Shown one piece after another: positions 1-13,164 of a stretch of 64,000 nucleotides of DNA. The position numbers and the translations under genes were made by a program. The stretch comes from Isoperla grammatica (taxonomy: Eukaryota > Arthropoda > Insecta > Plecoptera > Perlodidae), in NCBI GenBank assembly GCA_945910005.1, contig OX246744.1, positions 902,199 to 966,198 of the forward strand. Direction: 5' to 3'. Below the pieces are notes generated by a model. That model did no database searches. It had not been told where the DNA came from and saw only the letters and a list, made by a program, of their open reading frames with translations. Each line of letters begins with the position of its first letter. Positions within the stretch are counted from its first letter, which is position 1.

Positions 1-39
1 CCATCTACCTCAATGCCTGGTGTTCACCCTGCCTGACAG

Positions 40-1777
40 GAGCTGCTGTGGTCGGCCCTGACAGACGGAGGGCTGGATATGGTAGTGTCAGATCACTCCC
101 CCTGCGTACCGGCTCTCAAGAACCCCCCGGGCAACGAGGGGAGCTTCATGGCAGCCTGGGGTGGGATATCCTCTCTGCAGTTTGGTTAGTTACCTTTTAC
201 ACATCTCTAGCTTTTATCACTAGAATCTTTATTTACTTGTAATTGTACTTTTTATGTTAAATTTTATTTATTGCACTTGTTTGTCCTGTGACTTGTTGTC
301 AATAAATGAATAAATGAATGAATGAATGAATGAATGAATGAATGAATAAAATATATTTGTGTGGCACGGTCTACTGAGTTTATTCCTGCCTTCTAATGCA
401 GAAGTCTGGAGTTCGATGCCTGGTTCGGAGGCTGTGGTTATGTGGAGAACATAACGGTGGCATCTAAGCAACAAAGTAGATAATAAATTGTATACAATTA
501 ATGTTCCCCACTGAAAATCAGTTCTTGTAACTGAGTGGGTAGACTATAAATGCCTCAAATTCATTTAAATCAAATCATCAAATAAAATAAGTAAATAAAG
601 CATCTCAATTAAAACAAAAATTATTTACTTAATTCTTGTCACGTGCTTCAATGCTTGCCGCGTGTTTACACAGGTCTGCCTCTGTTCTGGACGGAGGCGC
701 GCAAGCGGGGCTTCAGCCTATCAGACGTGAGTCGGCTGCTGAGTGAGAGCCCGGCCTGCCTGGCAGGGTTGCGTCTTAAGGGGCGGCTGGCCGAGGGGAT
801 GGACGCTGACCTCGTTATCTGGGACCCGGACCGCAGCTTCAAGGCAAGTCTCAACTCAACGTGACTCAAGCTACGAGCACAACTAAGTTGCACGGTCGAG
901 AGCTTGCCTTAAACATAGTACGTACGTCACAATGTCAATGAAAACACAACCGTGCGTTGTTGAAATGTTTCAACCACCTCGTTATCATTATCTTTCAGTG
1001 TGTGATACTAATACTAGTCTTTTGTTCACCATCTACTGTTGTTAAGCTAAGCTGTCATCCTTCTCTACCTTTCCCTACACTGAAACATATGACTTTAAAG
1101 ATTTAGTTGTACTGCAGGTTTCAATTATCACAGCCAAGTTTGCCTCTGTCTTCCAGTGAATAATAATACACATTAACAAAAGAAAAGTAGCTTTACCAAT
1201 AATGAGGAATATTGAACCAATCATAAATCCTGTAGTTTCATTTGTAGACGTGATTTGCTAAGTTCGCTCTAAATTGACATTTACACCACAACAAAACTAA
1301 CTCAAAATTATGTAGGCATACTTGTACTGAGAACAAATAATTTCTTTTTGTTTCAGGTGGAGAAGTCCATGATTTTTCATAAGCACAAGGTAAGTACGCT
1401 AGACCCATGCGTGATTGTGTTTGAGATGAATCATTGTACGGCGGAACATACAGTAGATCCCTGCTGAAACACTGTCCCAGCTTTATTAAGGTCAAATTTG
1501 CCAAAACCAATAAATACCTACTGACATAAAGTCACAATATGTTAGAATTACCCTTTAATTTTCTCCTGTAATACATTCCAAACATTGGAAACCCAGGATG
1601 AAGAGTGGGAACTTGTAAAGCAGAGTTTTACTGTTTCAGTTGACGCCATACCTGGGTCGAGTGCTCGAGGGTCAAGTTGTGAGGACGGTCGTCAGGGGAG
1701 CCACAGTCTACGAGCTAGATCACGCATTCCCTTTGCCTCAAGGACGAACACTCTTCAAGACTGTCCACTTGGACTAG
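40..1777 (+). CDS. ALLN: Allantoinase, 3' exons (5' part outside window)
   Basis: Cyclic amidohydrolase opening allantoin to allantoate in purine breakdown. Four exons are visible: 40-184, 674-843, 1357-1389 and 1640-1777, with phases 1, 0 and 0 matching at each join. The first exon reads MVVSDHSPC (the metal-site Asp/His segment of allantoinases) and then AWGGISSLQFG. The second continues GLPLFWTEARKRGF and ends DADLVIWDPDRSFK. The last carries LTPYLGRVLEGQVV, the usual C-terminal beta-strand of the family, and stops at TAG 1775-1777. The intron after 843 has a GC donor (AAG|GCAAGT). The N-terminal metal ligands lie left of the window. Family identity is established knowledge; exon joins are read directly. 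Very confident. Confidence 0.95.
340..600 (+). mobile_element. tRNA-derived SINE-like repeat in an allantoinase intron
   Basis: A pol III B-box-like GAGTTCGATGCC sits at 409-420 behind a degenerate A-box region. The 3' part (about 502-567, core AACTGAGTGGGTAGACT) recurs at 44737-44800 on the same strand and at 22466-22545 reversed, so it is dispersed. It lies in the allantoinase intron 185-673, after a (TGAA)n tract at about 306-345. Confidence 0.55.
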
Positions 1778-1850
1778 CTTCAACAAGGTTCACTTGGACT
1801 ACCATCAAGACCGTTCTCTTGGACTAGCTTCAAGACTGAGTATAGGACTA
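1750..1850 (+). repeat. Degenerate tandem duplication across the allantoinase stop codon
   Basis: The last coding bases (CTTCAAGACTGTCCACTTGG then ACTAG) are repeated about 2.5 times downstream in a degenerate unit of about 37 bp, each with the CACTTGGACTA or CTCTTGGACTAG core. The first TAG still ends the protein, so the copies lie in the 3' UTR. Confidence 0.75.
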
Positions 1851-1974
1851 GCCTACTTACGATTTATTCAATCCACTCCCATGGAACACGAGAGTGGGAT
1901 TGAACCTCGCCATGCCATTGACAAGACAGGGATTGAAGTGCCTCATCATGATGCCTCTAACTACAAGGGTTCAA

Positions 1975-1980
1975 AATAAA
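1975..1980 (+). terminator. Poly(A) signal of allantoinase
   Basis: Canonical AATAAA 198 bases after the allantoinase stop codon; no better signal lies between them. Confidence 0.6.
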
Positions 1981-4900
1981 CCACAGTGGTCTCTAACAAG
2001 GAATTATTAATCCCATTACTTGAATCCCCAGTTGAGAATTGAGTTAAATTCCGCTTCAACCCGATCCCGTGACGTAAGCGTGGCTTTGTCTGCTTTTATA
2101 ATACTTCCATTAAATATTCTCATAATCCTAGCTGTTAAAAAATTAATTATTACAATGTGTTTTTCTCTATTGATTGTCTACCTACTGTTATAAAGATAAG
2201 CTGTCGTCCATCTATACCTTATCCCACACTAGTTTCAATCATCCCAGCCATGTTTGCCTTCATCTACCTATATGACCACTTATAATCATTTCATGGTGAT
2301 AACTGGTCTCAATGTTATTATCTCTATAGGACAACATTTCGTACAGGAGGAAATCTACATGGTAATTAGTAAGAATAGAAGACTTGCATATTTTTAAATT
2401 GGCTATACACTAGAGTAATGTAGTAAATGTATGGAACAGAATTATATTCTATCAGAACTACTGAAATGTGTGCACAACATAATTGATAGGTACCCTAAAA
2501 CCCAGCAAATATCCTCAAATTGTCCTTAAACTATCAACATTATGATGCTGATTGATGCCGTCATAACTCTAAGGCACAACACAACAGTGAGGGTTCTCTC
2601 ACATTACGTATACTGAAATTCACAGAACATGGGAAGGTAAAGAATCACAAACTAAAACAATACATTACCAGCAAAATACAATAGAGTTTAAAATTTTATT
2701 GATCCAATAAAGAGCCAATATTATAGTTGCAGAAATAGTTCCACATTTAGTGGCGGAATACAACGTATGTGATACATTTGGAAGATTTCACGAGAACATA
2801 AAGATCTGTTGTTCCACTCTTAACTAACTGTATAGATGCTTAGCACTGAAATGTATAGACAGGACAACAAGCGGGGTTCTTATATTTAGTTGGTAAGACT
2901 TACTCTGCGACTAGACTGAGACCCAGGTAGAGATATCAGGTTTTCCAACTGTTCTAACTGTACAAATAGGGACTAGAGTAACAAACCGGTATTGTAGGGA
3001 TCCATTGATACATTCATGTGTCTTTCTGGACATACAAAATACAAATACAAACAAATGTAATCACATAAAAGTAAGTTAATGATTGCACAGATTACCCCTA
3101 CTTATCTAACTCTTCAAACTCAACCAAATGACGATATTTATCCACACAGTCAATTAACAGTGGAAAGACAATCGTGATTATTATAGTAAAATACAATATA
3201 GGCCTATTATAATGGTAAAATGTAAGAGTAACCATACTAATAAACATAAACACTAACGGCTAAACAAAAATACTAACAGAACTGCCTGAGAACAAAACTT
3301 GACTAACAGTAGATGCTAAGAAATTAAAAACACATTATATTCAGGTTCTAGTCAGGCAGACACTAACATTCTCATGACCCTTGAATTATTACAAGAATCA
3401 CACATGTTACGTTTCGTCTGCACTTACAAAATCACAAAATTTGTCCTTTTTCAAAGCACTTTTGGAACATTTCCTTCGAATCGTGTATAATACATGAAGA
3501 AGAGTAGGAGAACAATATGTTGGAGAACAATAGAACAAGAGTACGTGAGGAACAATATACATTCCTTGTAAAACGGCTCGAGTTCTTTCATGTTTATAGA
3601 CTTGAGATGATTAAGATTATGGACGAGTGATAATAAACCAAGCACCTAATGGCATCCATGCTCTTGCAATGATTTGAAACACTGATTATCCAAACAGCCC
3701 CAACTAAATGTGGCCAAAATGGCAGCAAAGTTGGCAACGAGAAGGGTAGAAAGTCTCTTGAGATCGGGGTTGCTGAGCTAAGTGGGGTAGAAAGAGGAGC
3801 TTATTACACGAGGTCTATAGGATGGGGAAGCTGACCGCGCTATAGAAGCAACGACTAGAACGTTCATCGTGGTGACTTTGCCGAGATCAAGAGAAGGGTT
3901 TTGCACGGAGATAACACAAATCTCGTACGTTTCACTCGACCGATCCAACAAGTACAAACGACATTCCAGTAAGGGTTATCTCTCATTATGTTAACATTAC
4001 TACGCCCAATAGCTACAACACTGATTGCCGAATGAACCCTCAATACAAACCACCTTAATTCTATTGATATGTTTATATTTTTACACGATGAATAAAAACA
4101 CACTTGTAAATATATATGTATTGCAACTTATTTGAGGCAACGTCAGCTACCGTGATTCACACACGCACACACTTCAAAGTGTTGATCGCCTAATATAAGT
4201 GGACACCGAGTATTGAGTCGGTGGTTGCGAACACGGGCATAGACTATTTCACGAAACCAAGACGCAGGCCAGTTATATCGCAACGCATCCATCGCTTGAC
4301 GTGCTGGATTTTGTGAAATGTCTATTAGCTCCCTAGTTACAATGAAGCCCTATTATTAACAATAATACACTAAGGTAAAACAGTAAGGTTTAATAACCTT
4401 ATAAACTGTGCCCTACAGACAGTAAACACACTCTTAAATGTGTAACCCATTAAAACAACAAGAAGCAACAACTATGCAGTACCACAATAATTGTGTTAAA
4501 ATATGACAATGTTTTAAGTTTTAAGTTTTAACCATATAACAAGTTAATACAAATAAACTTTGCAAGTAATGTTGCTTGTTGCTTGCCTATTCTAAACATT
4601 CAAAACATACGTATAGGGCTATATTTAAACAACTAGCATACGCTTCAATTTAGCATCCTTCTGACATAAAACAACCACAGTCATAATGTGTGACATGTTT
4701 CATTATTGTCTTATCATATTAACATCAGACTCTCTCATTTGCTTTCATATTATATTGCAGTACTGTTATATGGTATATTGTCAGATAAAGATATATATTT
4801 TATTTTTAATACATAATGTTCATATTTTATATCAGAGTTTCAACGAACAAACTTGAAACTTTCCTACTAATGAATATTTTGCTATCACAAACTGTAAATT

Positions 4901-5450
4901 TCTTAATTGTACAAGATGTGATCTTCACACAAACAGATTTCTCTTTGGCAATGATGAGGGTGTAAAATACATAGTAAGATAAAGTTGATTAAATATTATA
5001 TAGAGAAGTATAAACATCGAGAGACTAGAACAGTGATTTAGTTGTAGGCCACATCGTGTATGCAACAGTAAAAAACACGTTTATTGTTCGAGTAGTAATA
5101 TATATATATTATCTTAGAGCTTAACACGTAGGCCACGACATTGTGCACGAGTAAGTGGGTCCGTATACTGCCAATATTGAGGAGCGCTTACTTCGAGCTG
5201 GCTAATAAGCCTTCTGAAGTCCAACTAGTTGTCACAGACCGCTGTTTTGCAACGGACTCAAACCTAACCCTTGCTTAATGCATCATCCGTAGAAACTAGA
5301 GCTGGGGTACGACACCGCTGTAAATTATTGCTATCGACGTCGCACGGAAGTCCAATATTGATACGACGAAAATAGGCCAATCGGATAAAATGCCGAAATT
5401 TAAAATAAAAGTAGACTTTTTGGCAATGTTTCAAATGTCGAGACTTATTA
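1981..5450. other. Intergenic, AT-rich, no gene seen
   Basis: No exon with splice sites and a recognisable product was found on either strand. Short ORFs here lack codon bias and homology. Contains small AT-rich tracts only. Confidence 0.6.
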
Positions 5451-6326
5451 ATAGTCCTTTGCATAACGCTCGAAAAAGGCCTGGTCGGTATAAAATTTGG
5501 GTCAAAGGATGACATATATCAAATGAAAGCTTGAGACGAGTACTTTTCAAAAAACCATGATATACCTCTGGCAAATCCAGCTTTCTATGTCAAAACTAGG
5601 GTCAAAGGTCACATTTGTAATTTTTTAAATAATTTTTTATTAAATAACGAATAATGTTTGCAAGTTTAAAAATACTTTTTTAGTAGGATAAATGTATAAA
5701 GTTTATAAAAAAAAAAAAAAAATTACCTACTTACCTTTTTTGACCTTGATTGGGGTCAATTTCCTCAAAATGGGTAATTTCTAAAATTTTCTTCCAATAT
5801 TCATTATATCAACGTACTTACTCATAAATACGTTAAAATGAATAGTTCTTATTGTTATCACATTGTTTTCACGGTAGTCATTCAAAATGGCGGTCAAAGG
5901 TCAATAGGTAAGTATCGTCAAACTAGGTCTAGTAACTAAAATATTACTTGTGGGTACTCTAAAGACGCAGAATTTTAACTGCAATTACAATAACGAATAA
6001 TAATATCATGTTTTAATCGTTATAGAATGTAATTATCATATAACTTATAAACTACCTAAGATTGTAACTGAATTTCTAATTAATGTCCTCAGACATCAAG
6101 GTATTCTCGAATGGGTGTGCAACTGCAACAAAATACATTTTTAGAAAAGAGCATGACCATGCTGAGATACGTGATATGATACTAGTATTATGTTATATCT
6201 ACCTTAGCAGTCACTGTCCAAGTTGTCAGATTAATCACCTTCTGACTCACTGGAATTCTCATGCTGGCTACTGGTACTGGTACTGGTATTTGTACAATCC
6301 TTCAACTTACAAGCGTGGGTACACTT

Positions 6327-6660
6327 TTATTGATTGGCCAAACACTCACATGTCGGCATCTTGCAAACACGGCAACAGTTACAGGCTAGGAGATCCATAC
6401 CGGTCAAAGGTACTGGAGTTCCAATCATCCACTCGTTGCTCAGATCTCCTTCTGCCGTGGTTTCCCATCCATAGCCACGCGGATCAGGAACATCAGGGTT
6501 GGCGTCCAAACAACGTATCCAGACCGCTGTTTGGTGGTTAGCTCGCAGCCGCAGGATTTGAAGCAGTAGGTAATCTTTCCAGGTGGTAGCTGATTAGACT
6601 TAATATCATCACATTTACTTTTAAAAAGCTCGTAGGGCAGCTGGTTGACGCTTGACTACC
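6327..6660 (-). pseudogene. Transposon-type Cys-rich ORF remnant, left arm
   Basis: Reads outward as LPPGK, then after a one-base deletion YLLLQILRL, then NHQTAVWIRCLDANPDVP, then GYGW and DLLACNCCRVCKMPTCECL. The pattern LPPxKD...W...PDxPxPxxYGW...CxC...C...CxC recurs at the C-terminus of many repetitive invertebrate ORFs of presumed transposon origin; the Cys pattern recalls CXC (tesmin/TSO1-like) zinc modules. Only this tail is present and it is frameshifted, so it is inactive. Attribution to one transposon superfamily is not possible from this fragment. Confidence 0.6.
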
Positions 6661-7079
6661 AAAAATCAAACACACTTCGAAGATGTGCAAAAACTAGCGA
6701 GTTCGTTGGGATTCGAAGTGTAATACCCTCCCTGACCTCCATGCACTGGTTGTGACAAAGGTTGGAATTCATAGTTGGCCACTCCACCTAGAGGCACCCA
6801 ATGTTGCTATGGATATGTTTTCTATATGGGAAATGACATGTATGAAACTGTTACCTTGTTAACAACAGGCGCATTTATAGGTGTAGGGGACGACTATGAG
6901 TTCCAACCTGAGTGAGCTCATTCAGTGGTAAAGGGAAAAAGAGAACTTTGAATAGCATGAGAAATAAACTCGCATTTCTGTGTCAAGCTAAGGAAGATGG
7001 GTCATGACTGGAGAGTTTCTATCGATGTCATCAAAAAAACTCGAAAAGTTTGTCTGTAAACTCTGCTGTTTGACCACGA

Positions 7080-7499
7080 CTCTGTCATGCGTCAACCTGC
7101 TGCGCTACGAGCTTGTTAGAAGTAAGGGTGATGATATGAAGTCTAATCAGCTACCACCTTGTAACGATTGCTTACTGCTTCATATCCTGCGACTGTGAGT
7201 TATCAACCAAACACGATCTATTGATACGTTGCTTGGAAGCCAACCCTGATGTTCCTGATCTGTGTGGCTATGGATGGAAAACCACGGCAGAAGGAGATCT
7301 GAGCAACGAGTGGATGATTGGAACTCCAGTACCTTTGACCGTTATGGATCTCCTAGCCTGTAACTGTTGCCGTGTTTGCAAGATGCCGACCTATGAGTGT
7401 TTGGCCAATCAGCTGAAGTGTACCCACGCGTGTAAGCTGAAGGACTGTCCAAATATCGGTACCCAGCATGAGAATTCCAGTGTATCAGAAGGTGATTAA
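7080..7499 (+). pseudogene. Transposon-type Cys-rich ORF remnant, right arm
   Basis: Mirror copy of the left-arm ORF. LPPCNDCLLLHILRL runs into a stop near 7198. After a frame change LIRCLEANPDVPDLCGYGWK continues through DLLACNCCRVCKMPTYECL, LKCTHAC and CPN, ending 7499. It keeps more of the Cys-rich tail than the left copy. Frameshifted and without an upstream catalytic domain, so a relic. Confidence 0.6.
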
Positions 7500-9128
7500 T
7501 CTGACGACTTCAATTTTGAGTGATTTTGACTTCAATTCTGATTAATTTGACGACTAGACAGTGACTGCTAAGACAGATATCATATCATACTATCATATCA
7601 CGTATCTGAGCATGGTCATGTCCTTTTCTAAAAAATGTATTCTGTTGCAGTTGCACACCCATTCAAGAATACCCTGATGTCTGAGAACATTAATTAGAAA
7701 TTCAGTAACAATCTTAAGTAGTTTATAAGTTATATGATAATTACATTCTCTTACGATTAAAACACTTTATTGTTATTCGTTATTGTAATTGCAGTTAAAA
7801 TTCTGCGTCTTTAGAGTACCCACAAGTAATATTTTAGTTACTAGACCTAGTTTGACGATACTTACCTATTGACCTTTGACCGCCATTTTGAATGAATACC
7901 GTGAAAACAATGTGATAACAATAAGAACTATTCATTTTAACGTATTTATGAGTAAGTACGTTGATATAATGAATATTGGCCAATAAATCGAAGAAAATTT
8001 AAAAAATTACCCATTTTGAGGAAATACACCTCAATTAAGGTCAAAAAAGGCTAAATGGTTAATTTAATTTTTTTTAAGAAACATAATACAGTAACCTGAC
8101 TAAAAGTGTATGATTCAACTTGCAAACATTTTTCATTATTTAATTAAAAATTATTAAAAAAATTTCAAATTTGACCTTTGACCCTAGTTTTGACATAGAA
8201 AGCTGGATTTGCCAGCGGTATATCATGGTTTTTTGAAAAGTACTCGTCTCAAGCTTTCTTTTGATATATGTCATCCTTTGACCCAAATTTTATACCGTCA
8301 TTCTCGTTATGCAAAGGACTATAATCATTTCACCCGGTTTATAAGTTCTTGCCACCCTCAAATACATACGAGCTTTGGTCATCATTTCCATCCCGACATC
8401 CGTATTAAAACAAAACCCCGCAACAATACATATCAGTATTTTAAAGTGAATAATAAACATTTAAAAAAATACAAGTATATTTTATTTTCTAATAGTAATA
8501 TCTAATTAGGATCTAATCAGTAATGATAATTGCATTAATAATCAACTTTAACCCTCACACAAATAGGTGCAGTGAGTAAAAAATAAAAAAATAAAACTCG
8601 TGACTACGACACTCATAAAAAAATAAACATTGAACCTAGAACCTCATAACAAGAAACAAGACTATAAAAACGTAATGATTAAAAGTACGTAAAACGGAAA
8701 CAAGGAACGTAGATAGCGTCTGGATGTAAATACTTGGCTTGGCCGTCTGCCTCACAGGGAAGCGCAGTTACGTGAACGCCGGAGCCGGACACAGGCTCAA
8801 GTACAGCCTCCACAATAAGTCCTGCAACATAGCCGTCACTCAACATCAGCTCTCAGTCACTCTGCGGACAAGAGAACAAACACAGATTCATGTATTTTAT
8901 TTGATGTAATAAATAAATCAAGGATTTTTAATGGATATACAGAGGGATCATGTGGACATGGTTTTGAGGTATGAAGGTATCCTCCGTCATACATAAATTT
9001 CCTACTTTTTGAAGAGACTCAACTTCCAACAAGTTAGTGCTACTACTCATCCTTCTTATCTGCCCCATTGATACCTTAACAGTAAAACAATAACAAACAA
9101 TTGACAGCTAAACTCCCTCTCATAATAG

Positions 9129-9134
9129 TTTATT
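9129..9134 (-). terminator. Poly(A) signal of the TPRG1L-like gene
   Basis: AATAAA on the minus strand, 90 bases past the stop codon. Confidence 0.6.
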
Positions 9135-9223
9135 TTCTTGCCACCAGAATGCATCTAGTCTGTTTTAAGTGGCCAATAGACGTCACTAAAGCGACCAATG
9201 AGACAACAGCAAGCTTACCCCGT

Positions 9224-12200
9224 CTAGAAGCTGAACCGACCGCGCACCTTGAAGAACCCCAGCGAGTTGCGGTTGTGTATGAGCGAGGTGAGTCCGACGT
9301 AGTTCTGCAGCACGATCGGACTGTGTCGGACCGTACACTGACTGGTCGAGCCGGACTGGGCTCGCTCGACCGCCGACACCAGTCGAGCAGAGAAGTCGTC
9401 TATGTCGTACATCTTGTTTCCCTCAGCGGCGCTCGACTCTGAGAGTACACGAGGACAGAACAGTAACAACAACAACAGACAAACAGTATAGTAACACTAT
9501 TGTTTACCATGAGATAAGAATACGGTGAGGCTCAAGAGATTACATCTCATTCTTCCACCCAACCAGGTTATTATTATTAAATAGATAAATAGAAATTTGA
9601 CAATGCATACTGGTTTGTATAAGTCACCAAACACTACACTGCATGACACCGCCACAAATGTGAAACGGTCAACGGAATGACTAGTACGCACCTTTGTGCC
9701 ACAGCAGAGGGTGAGAGGTGTACGTGGTGAACGGAACCTCGTTGTTGAACGGGTTCCACTTCTTGCTGAACGGCAGAGGTTCGCCCCGGTTCCACATGAT
9801 CCTCACTCCTCGGACACCGCGCGAACTAACATAACAGGGGTTACAATGAGTAGCACGATCGCTTGAGATCAACCACTAGCCCGGGTCCAAAAGGCTTTAA
9901 AACAATCTTAATACTTTGCAATTTGCTTGAAGCTGTTAACTAAAACATTTTATTCAAGTACGACGCTTCATGTGAAGCATCGATAATACTATTTGTTGAT
10001 TGTTATACAATTTAAAAATTTGTTTTGATTGATGTGCAATGCTAATACTGTAAGCGACGATGTATGACGTACCTTAATCTCCTCGGATAAATCCATTGAC
10101 ATTATGTAGAAAGTACAACGGTGAAAACAATCAAACACAGGTGTAAGGCATCATAGTTTTCTATATAGTATGTAACACATTATACGGGATTAAACAGACA
10201 CGTGTAGACAGATGTGTGTACGTGCATGCACGTGCACTATAAAGTGTGTGCATGTACCAGGTATTTCACTAACACTACGTAAGTAATAGAACATTACATG
10301 AATACAGAACATTGTATAAATAAGTATGTGGGTTGCATTCAATCTACACTCATCAAAGTGAGGATTGTACGGATAAATGTGCGACATTGATACACGTATT
10401 TCAAAGTGCTTACGCTAAATATCCTGTGCATTAGCCACATTTGCATATTGTAAACTTACAGTATTACTTCTAAGAAATTAAAAAAACAGGATGTTGTGGT
10501 TTGAATGCTTCATTACATTTCTTAATTAATATATACATTGCTCTAAAACACTTAAAGAACGAACAAACAAACTACGTAACAGAGTGGACGTGCATTCTAT
10601 GACGCAGACACGGCTATGGGCGTGTATGTGCAAGGCTCAAGCAAACGCTCTAGACCGACGCCAAGGTCGCTACAAACACGAGACAACAACTTGCAACCCA
10701 CGCTTCGTACTCGCGAGTCTTCACCGGCGTTTCAAACACTGCTGTGTGTGTGATTTGTACACACGTAGCTGGAGTAACTCATTCTGGGTATAGCATTGTT
10801 GAGTGTATGAGGCTAATCAAGCATTAAACAGAACAATAAGCAAGATGGTAAACGGGACACATACATACAAAAAACGTGGACACAAAAAACATCTCACAGA
10901 AACGTTACACAACATTTAAATACGGGAAGAACGCCGTGAAGACTCGCTAGACTTGTGGCTAGGCTACCTGGGCTCAAAGCTGCCAAAGTCAAACGTCGGC
11001 GGGCAGAACTCTTTGTTGTTGTTTGACCGAGCCCATCGTTCTTGCAGCGGACGGAGCAGACAGCCCTTCAACACCGTCACCACCCCCGACGCTAGACCAT
11101 TCACGCGGCTACAACAGACACGGGCGTGACACACACACATTCACGCGGGAATAACACACACGTGGGTAACACAAGACACACACAAACACAGATGCCAGCC
11201 TGTAGCATGTTATTATATCCCGACCACACAAGGTACTTTAAAGGTAACAATATATGCTATTAAAGATGCTATCGGCTAGATCGTGGTATTGTGGAAAGAA
11301 GAACAAGCCAACAGCTTATCTGAAGTCAAACAGGTGGCGGAGGGAGAAATAGAGTAAGCCTACAATAATTAAAGACTTAAAACTAATCACTACAATGTTG
11401 AAACGTTCTGCCAAATAGGTCTTGGTCACTCGCCCGTTAGAGAGATACTGAATTACAAAATAAATATAAGGCGCCATTGGGGGAATGGGCAGCAACAACA
11501 GGACCACCTACTCGAGGTCAGCTGTTGGGTTTCTCCTTTCCCGAAATGCCACAAATAAATACATTAACAATTGATATTCATTTATACTTCATTCAACCAG
11601 TCAATCATCAACTATCATGGTTCTAGTACTTATTTCCATCATGTTACCTCTCTTAATAATATTTTCATTTCAAATTTCTGAACTTAATGCCATATTCCAA
11701 TGGCTGCACTGGACTGCACTGAGTGCGCCTTCAACAATTATACACAACAATATAATAGACGCATCAGTGCGGACTGAGTGCAGCCCATTGGAAAATCGCA
11801 TTAATGATTCTGCAGAGTGTAGACAATACACTATGTCAATAATTTGTACCTTTCATACATTTTTGTCTCAACATTTACTCCTCTCCCCTTAACCCCGTAC
11901 CGTACATGACCTAGACTAAGCGAGAAGATGGAAGTACTCACGGCACGAGCGAGCTAGTGGGGTAGACGAGGTCTCCGAGCACCAGAGTGTCTACGAGCGC
12001 GATGGGAACCTTGCGGTACTCGAGCTGTCTGAGAGCGATGAAGTCGTACTTGACCGTCGTCACCGTGTTGGTCGCCAGGATCACCAGCCGCTCCTTCTCG
12101 TGGTCCCACAGGCTGATCCTGACAACAGAGACAATCAGACTACCAACCAACACGCAGATAACGTCCGTCATTTTATGCAAGGCTATGTTTTTGTATTAGG

Positions 12201-13164
12201 TACAAAGCTTGTGATAAAGACAATTCACATGCCTAACTCGCTTCTAAGTAACAGATCATCATTTCTTTAACACTTATAGAAGAGAGTTTGACCACATTCC
12301 TTAATCAATGACATGATACTACTTTAGATTCACAGTGTGGTGCCAACAACTTTAACAAACAAAAAGAAAGTGACTGTGAATGTAATATCAAAGTGGTCGT
12401 ACTCTGTGAGCAGCCAGGAACTTAGGACCTCTCCGTCTTGTTCCAGGACAATGAGATCTCGGATGCACTCCTTGATGGCCGTCTCCACAAGCCCGTCTCG
12501 GTAGGTAAAGTAGTCTTTGGCTTCGTCCTCCGCCAGAAGAGTGTTCTGGCACGCAACGTCCGTGATTGCGCCTCTTGCCGAAGATCGACGGAAAGTGTTT
12601 GCAACTGGAATTGCATATGAAGGATTATAAGTCTTGGTCTTTACAAGTAGAGCCATAGGTATCTAGAGCAACACCTTCTAGGAAATACATTTAATTAAGG
12701 GCTGGGCTGGCCCTAAAGGCAGCTAGCTGGGTATACCTAGGCTTAGACCCTAGATACTAGGCACAAAGGTCTACGCGTCACATTAAAATATTTCTCACTA
12801 AACTAAGGAACTCACGTGTGACAAATCTAACCACACAGAGGCCTAGGGTCAACATATGAATCCTATTTTATAGCTTAGGTTACTCACTTTTGCTTGGAAT
12901 GGAGGCGATCGGTGATATGACATCTACCCCACTGGATACTGCAGGTTTTAATGTTATACCGTCTGAATTTCTGTAAGTAATACCGTCCGAAGCCGACGGA
13001 TTATTTGACGTGGAAGATAAGGGAATACGAGCCATAGCGTCCGTGTCACCTTCTTGGCTACTGGGGCTAATTGGACAGGAATCGTTATGAATTTGTAACG
13101 TTGCTCCTTGAAAATCCGTGTTGGGATCTTCTTCTAATTCGTGTAAATCCATTGCGTGTTGCAT
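9224..13164 (-). CDS. TPRG1L: TPRG1L-like protein (hSac2/INPP5F-homology domain)
   Basis: Six exons: 13164-12888, 12604-12403, 12118-11942, 11108-10968, 9825-9692 and 9438-9224, all phase-consistent; 381 codons plus stop from the first Met (a second Met is 12 bases on). The N-terminal about 90 residues are polar and probably disordered. The conserved part includes DEAKDYFTYRDGLVETAIKE, ISLWDHEKERLVI, KYDFIALRQLEYRKVPI, GVRGVRIMWNRGEPLPFSKK and a C-terminus GFFKVRGRFSF. This matches the p63-regulated gene 1/TPRG1L family, whose vertebrate member (Mover) is a presynaptic vesicle-associated protein. It has the hSac2-type domain but no phosphatase motif. The N-terminal extension is longer than in the roughly 270-aa human protein. 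Confidence 0.9.

Larger units (their letters stand above)
5451..8326. mobile_element. Large imperfect inverted repeat (foldback-type element)
   Basis: The left arm (about 5451-6665) is the reverse complement of the right arm (about 7083-8326) with point differences and small indels; the unique centre is about 420 bp. Outer ends match at AGTCCTTTGCATAACG (left) and CGTTATGCAAAGGACT (right). Inner ends match around GGTGGTAGCTGATTAGACTT. Each arm holds the same cysteine-rich ORF fragment pointing outward. This fits a foldback transposon or two head-to-head copies of one element. The arms would form a hairpin more than 1.2 kb long if transcribed through. Confidence 0.85.
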
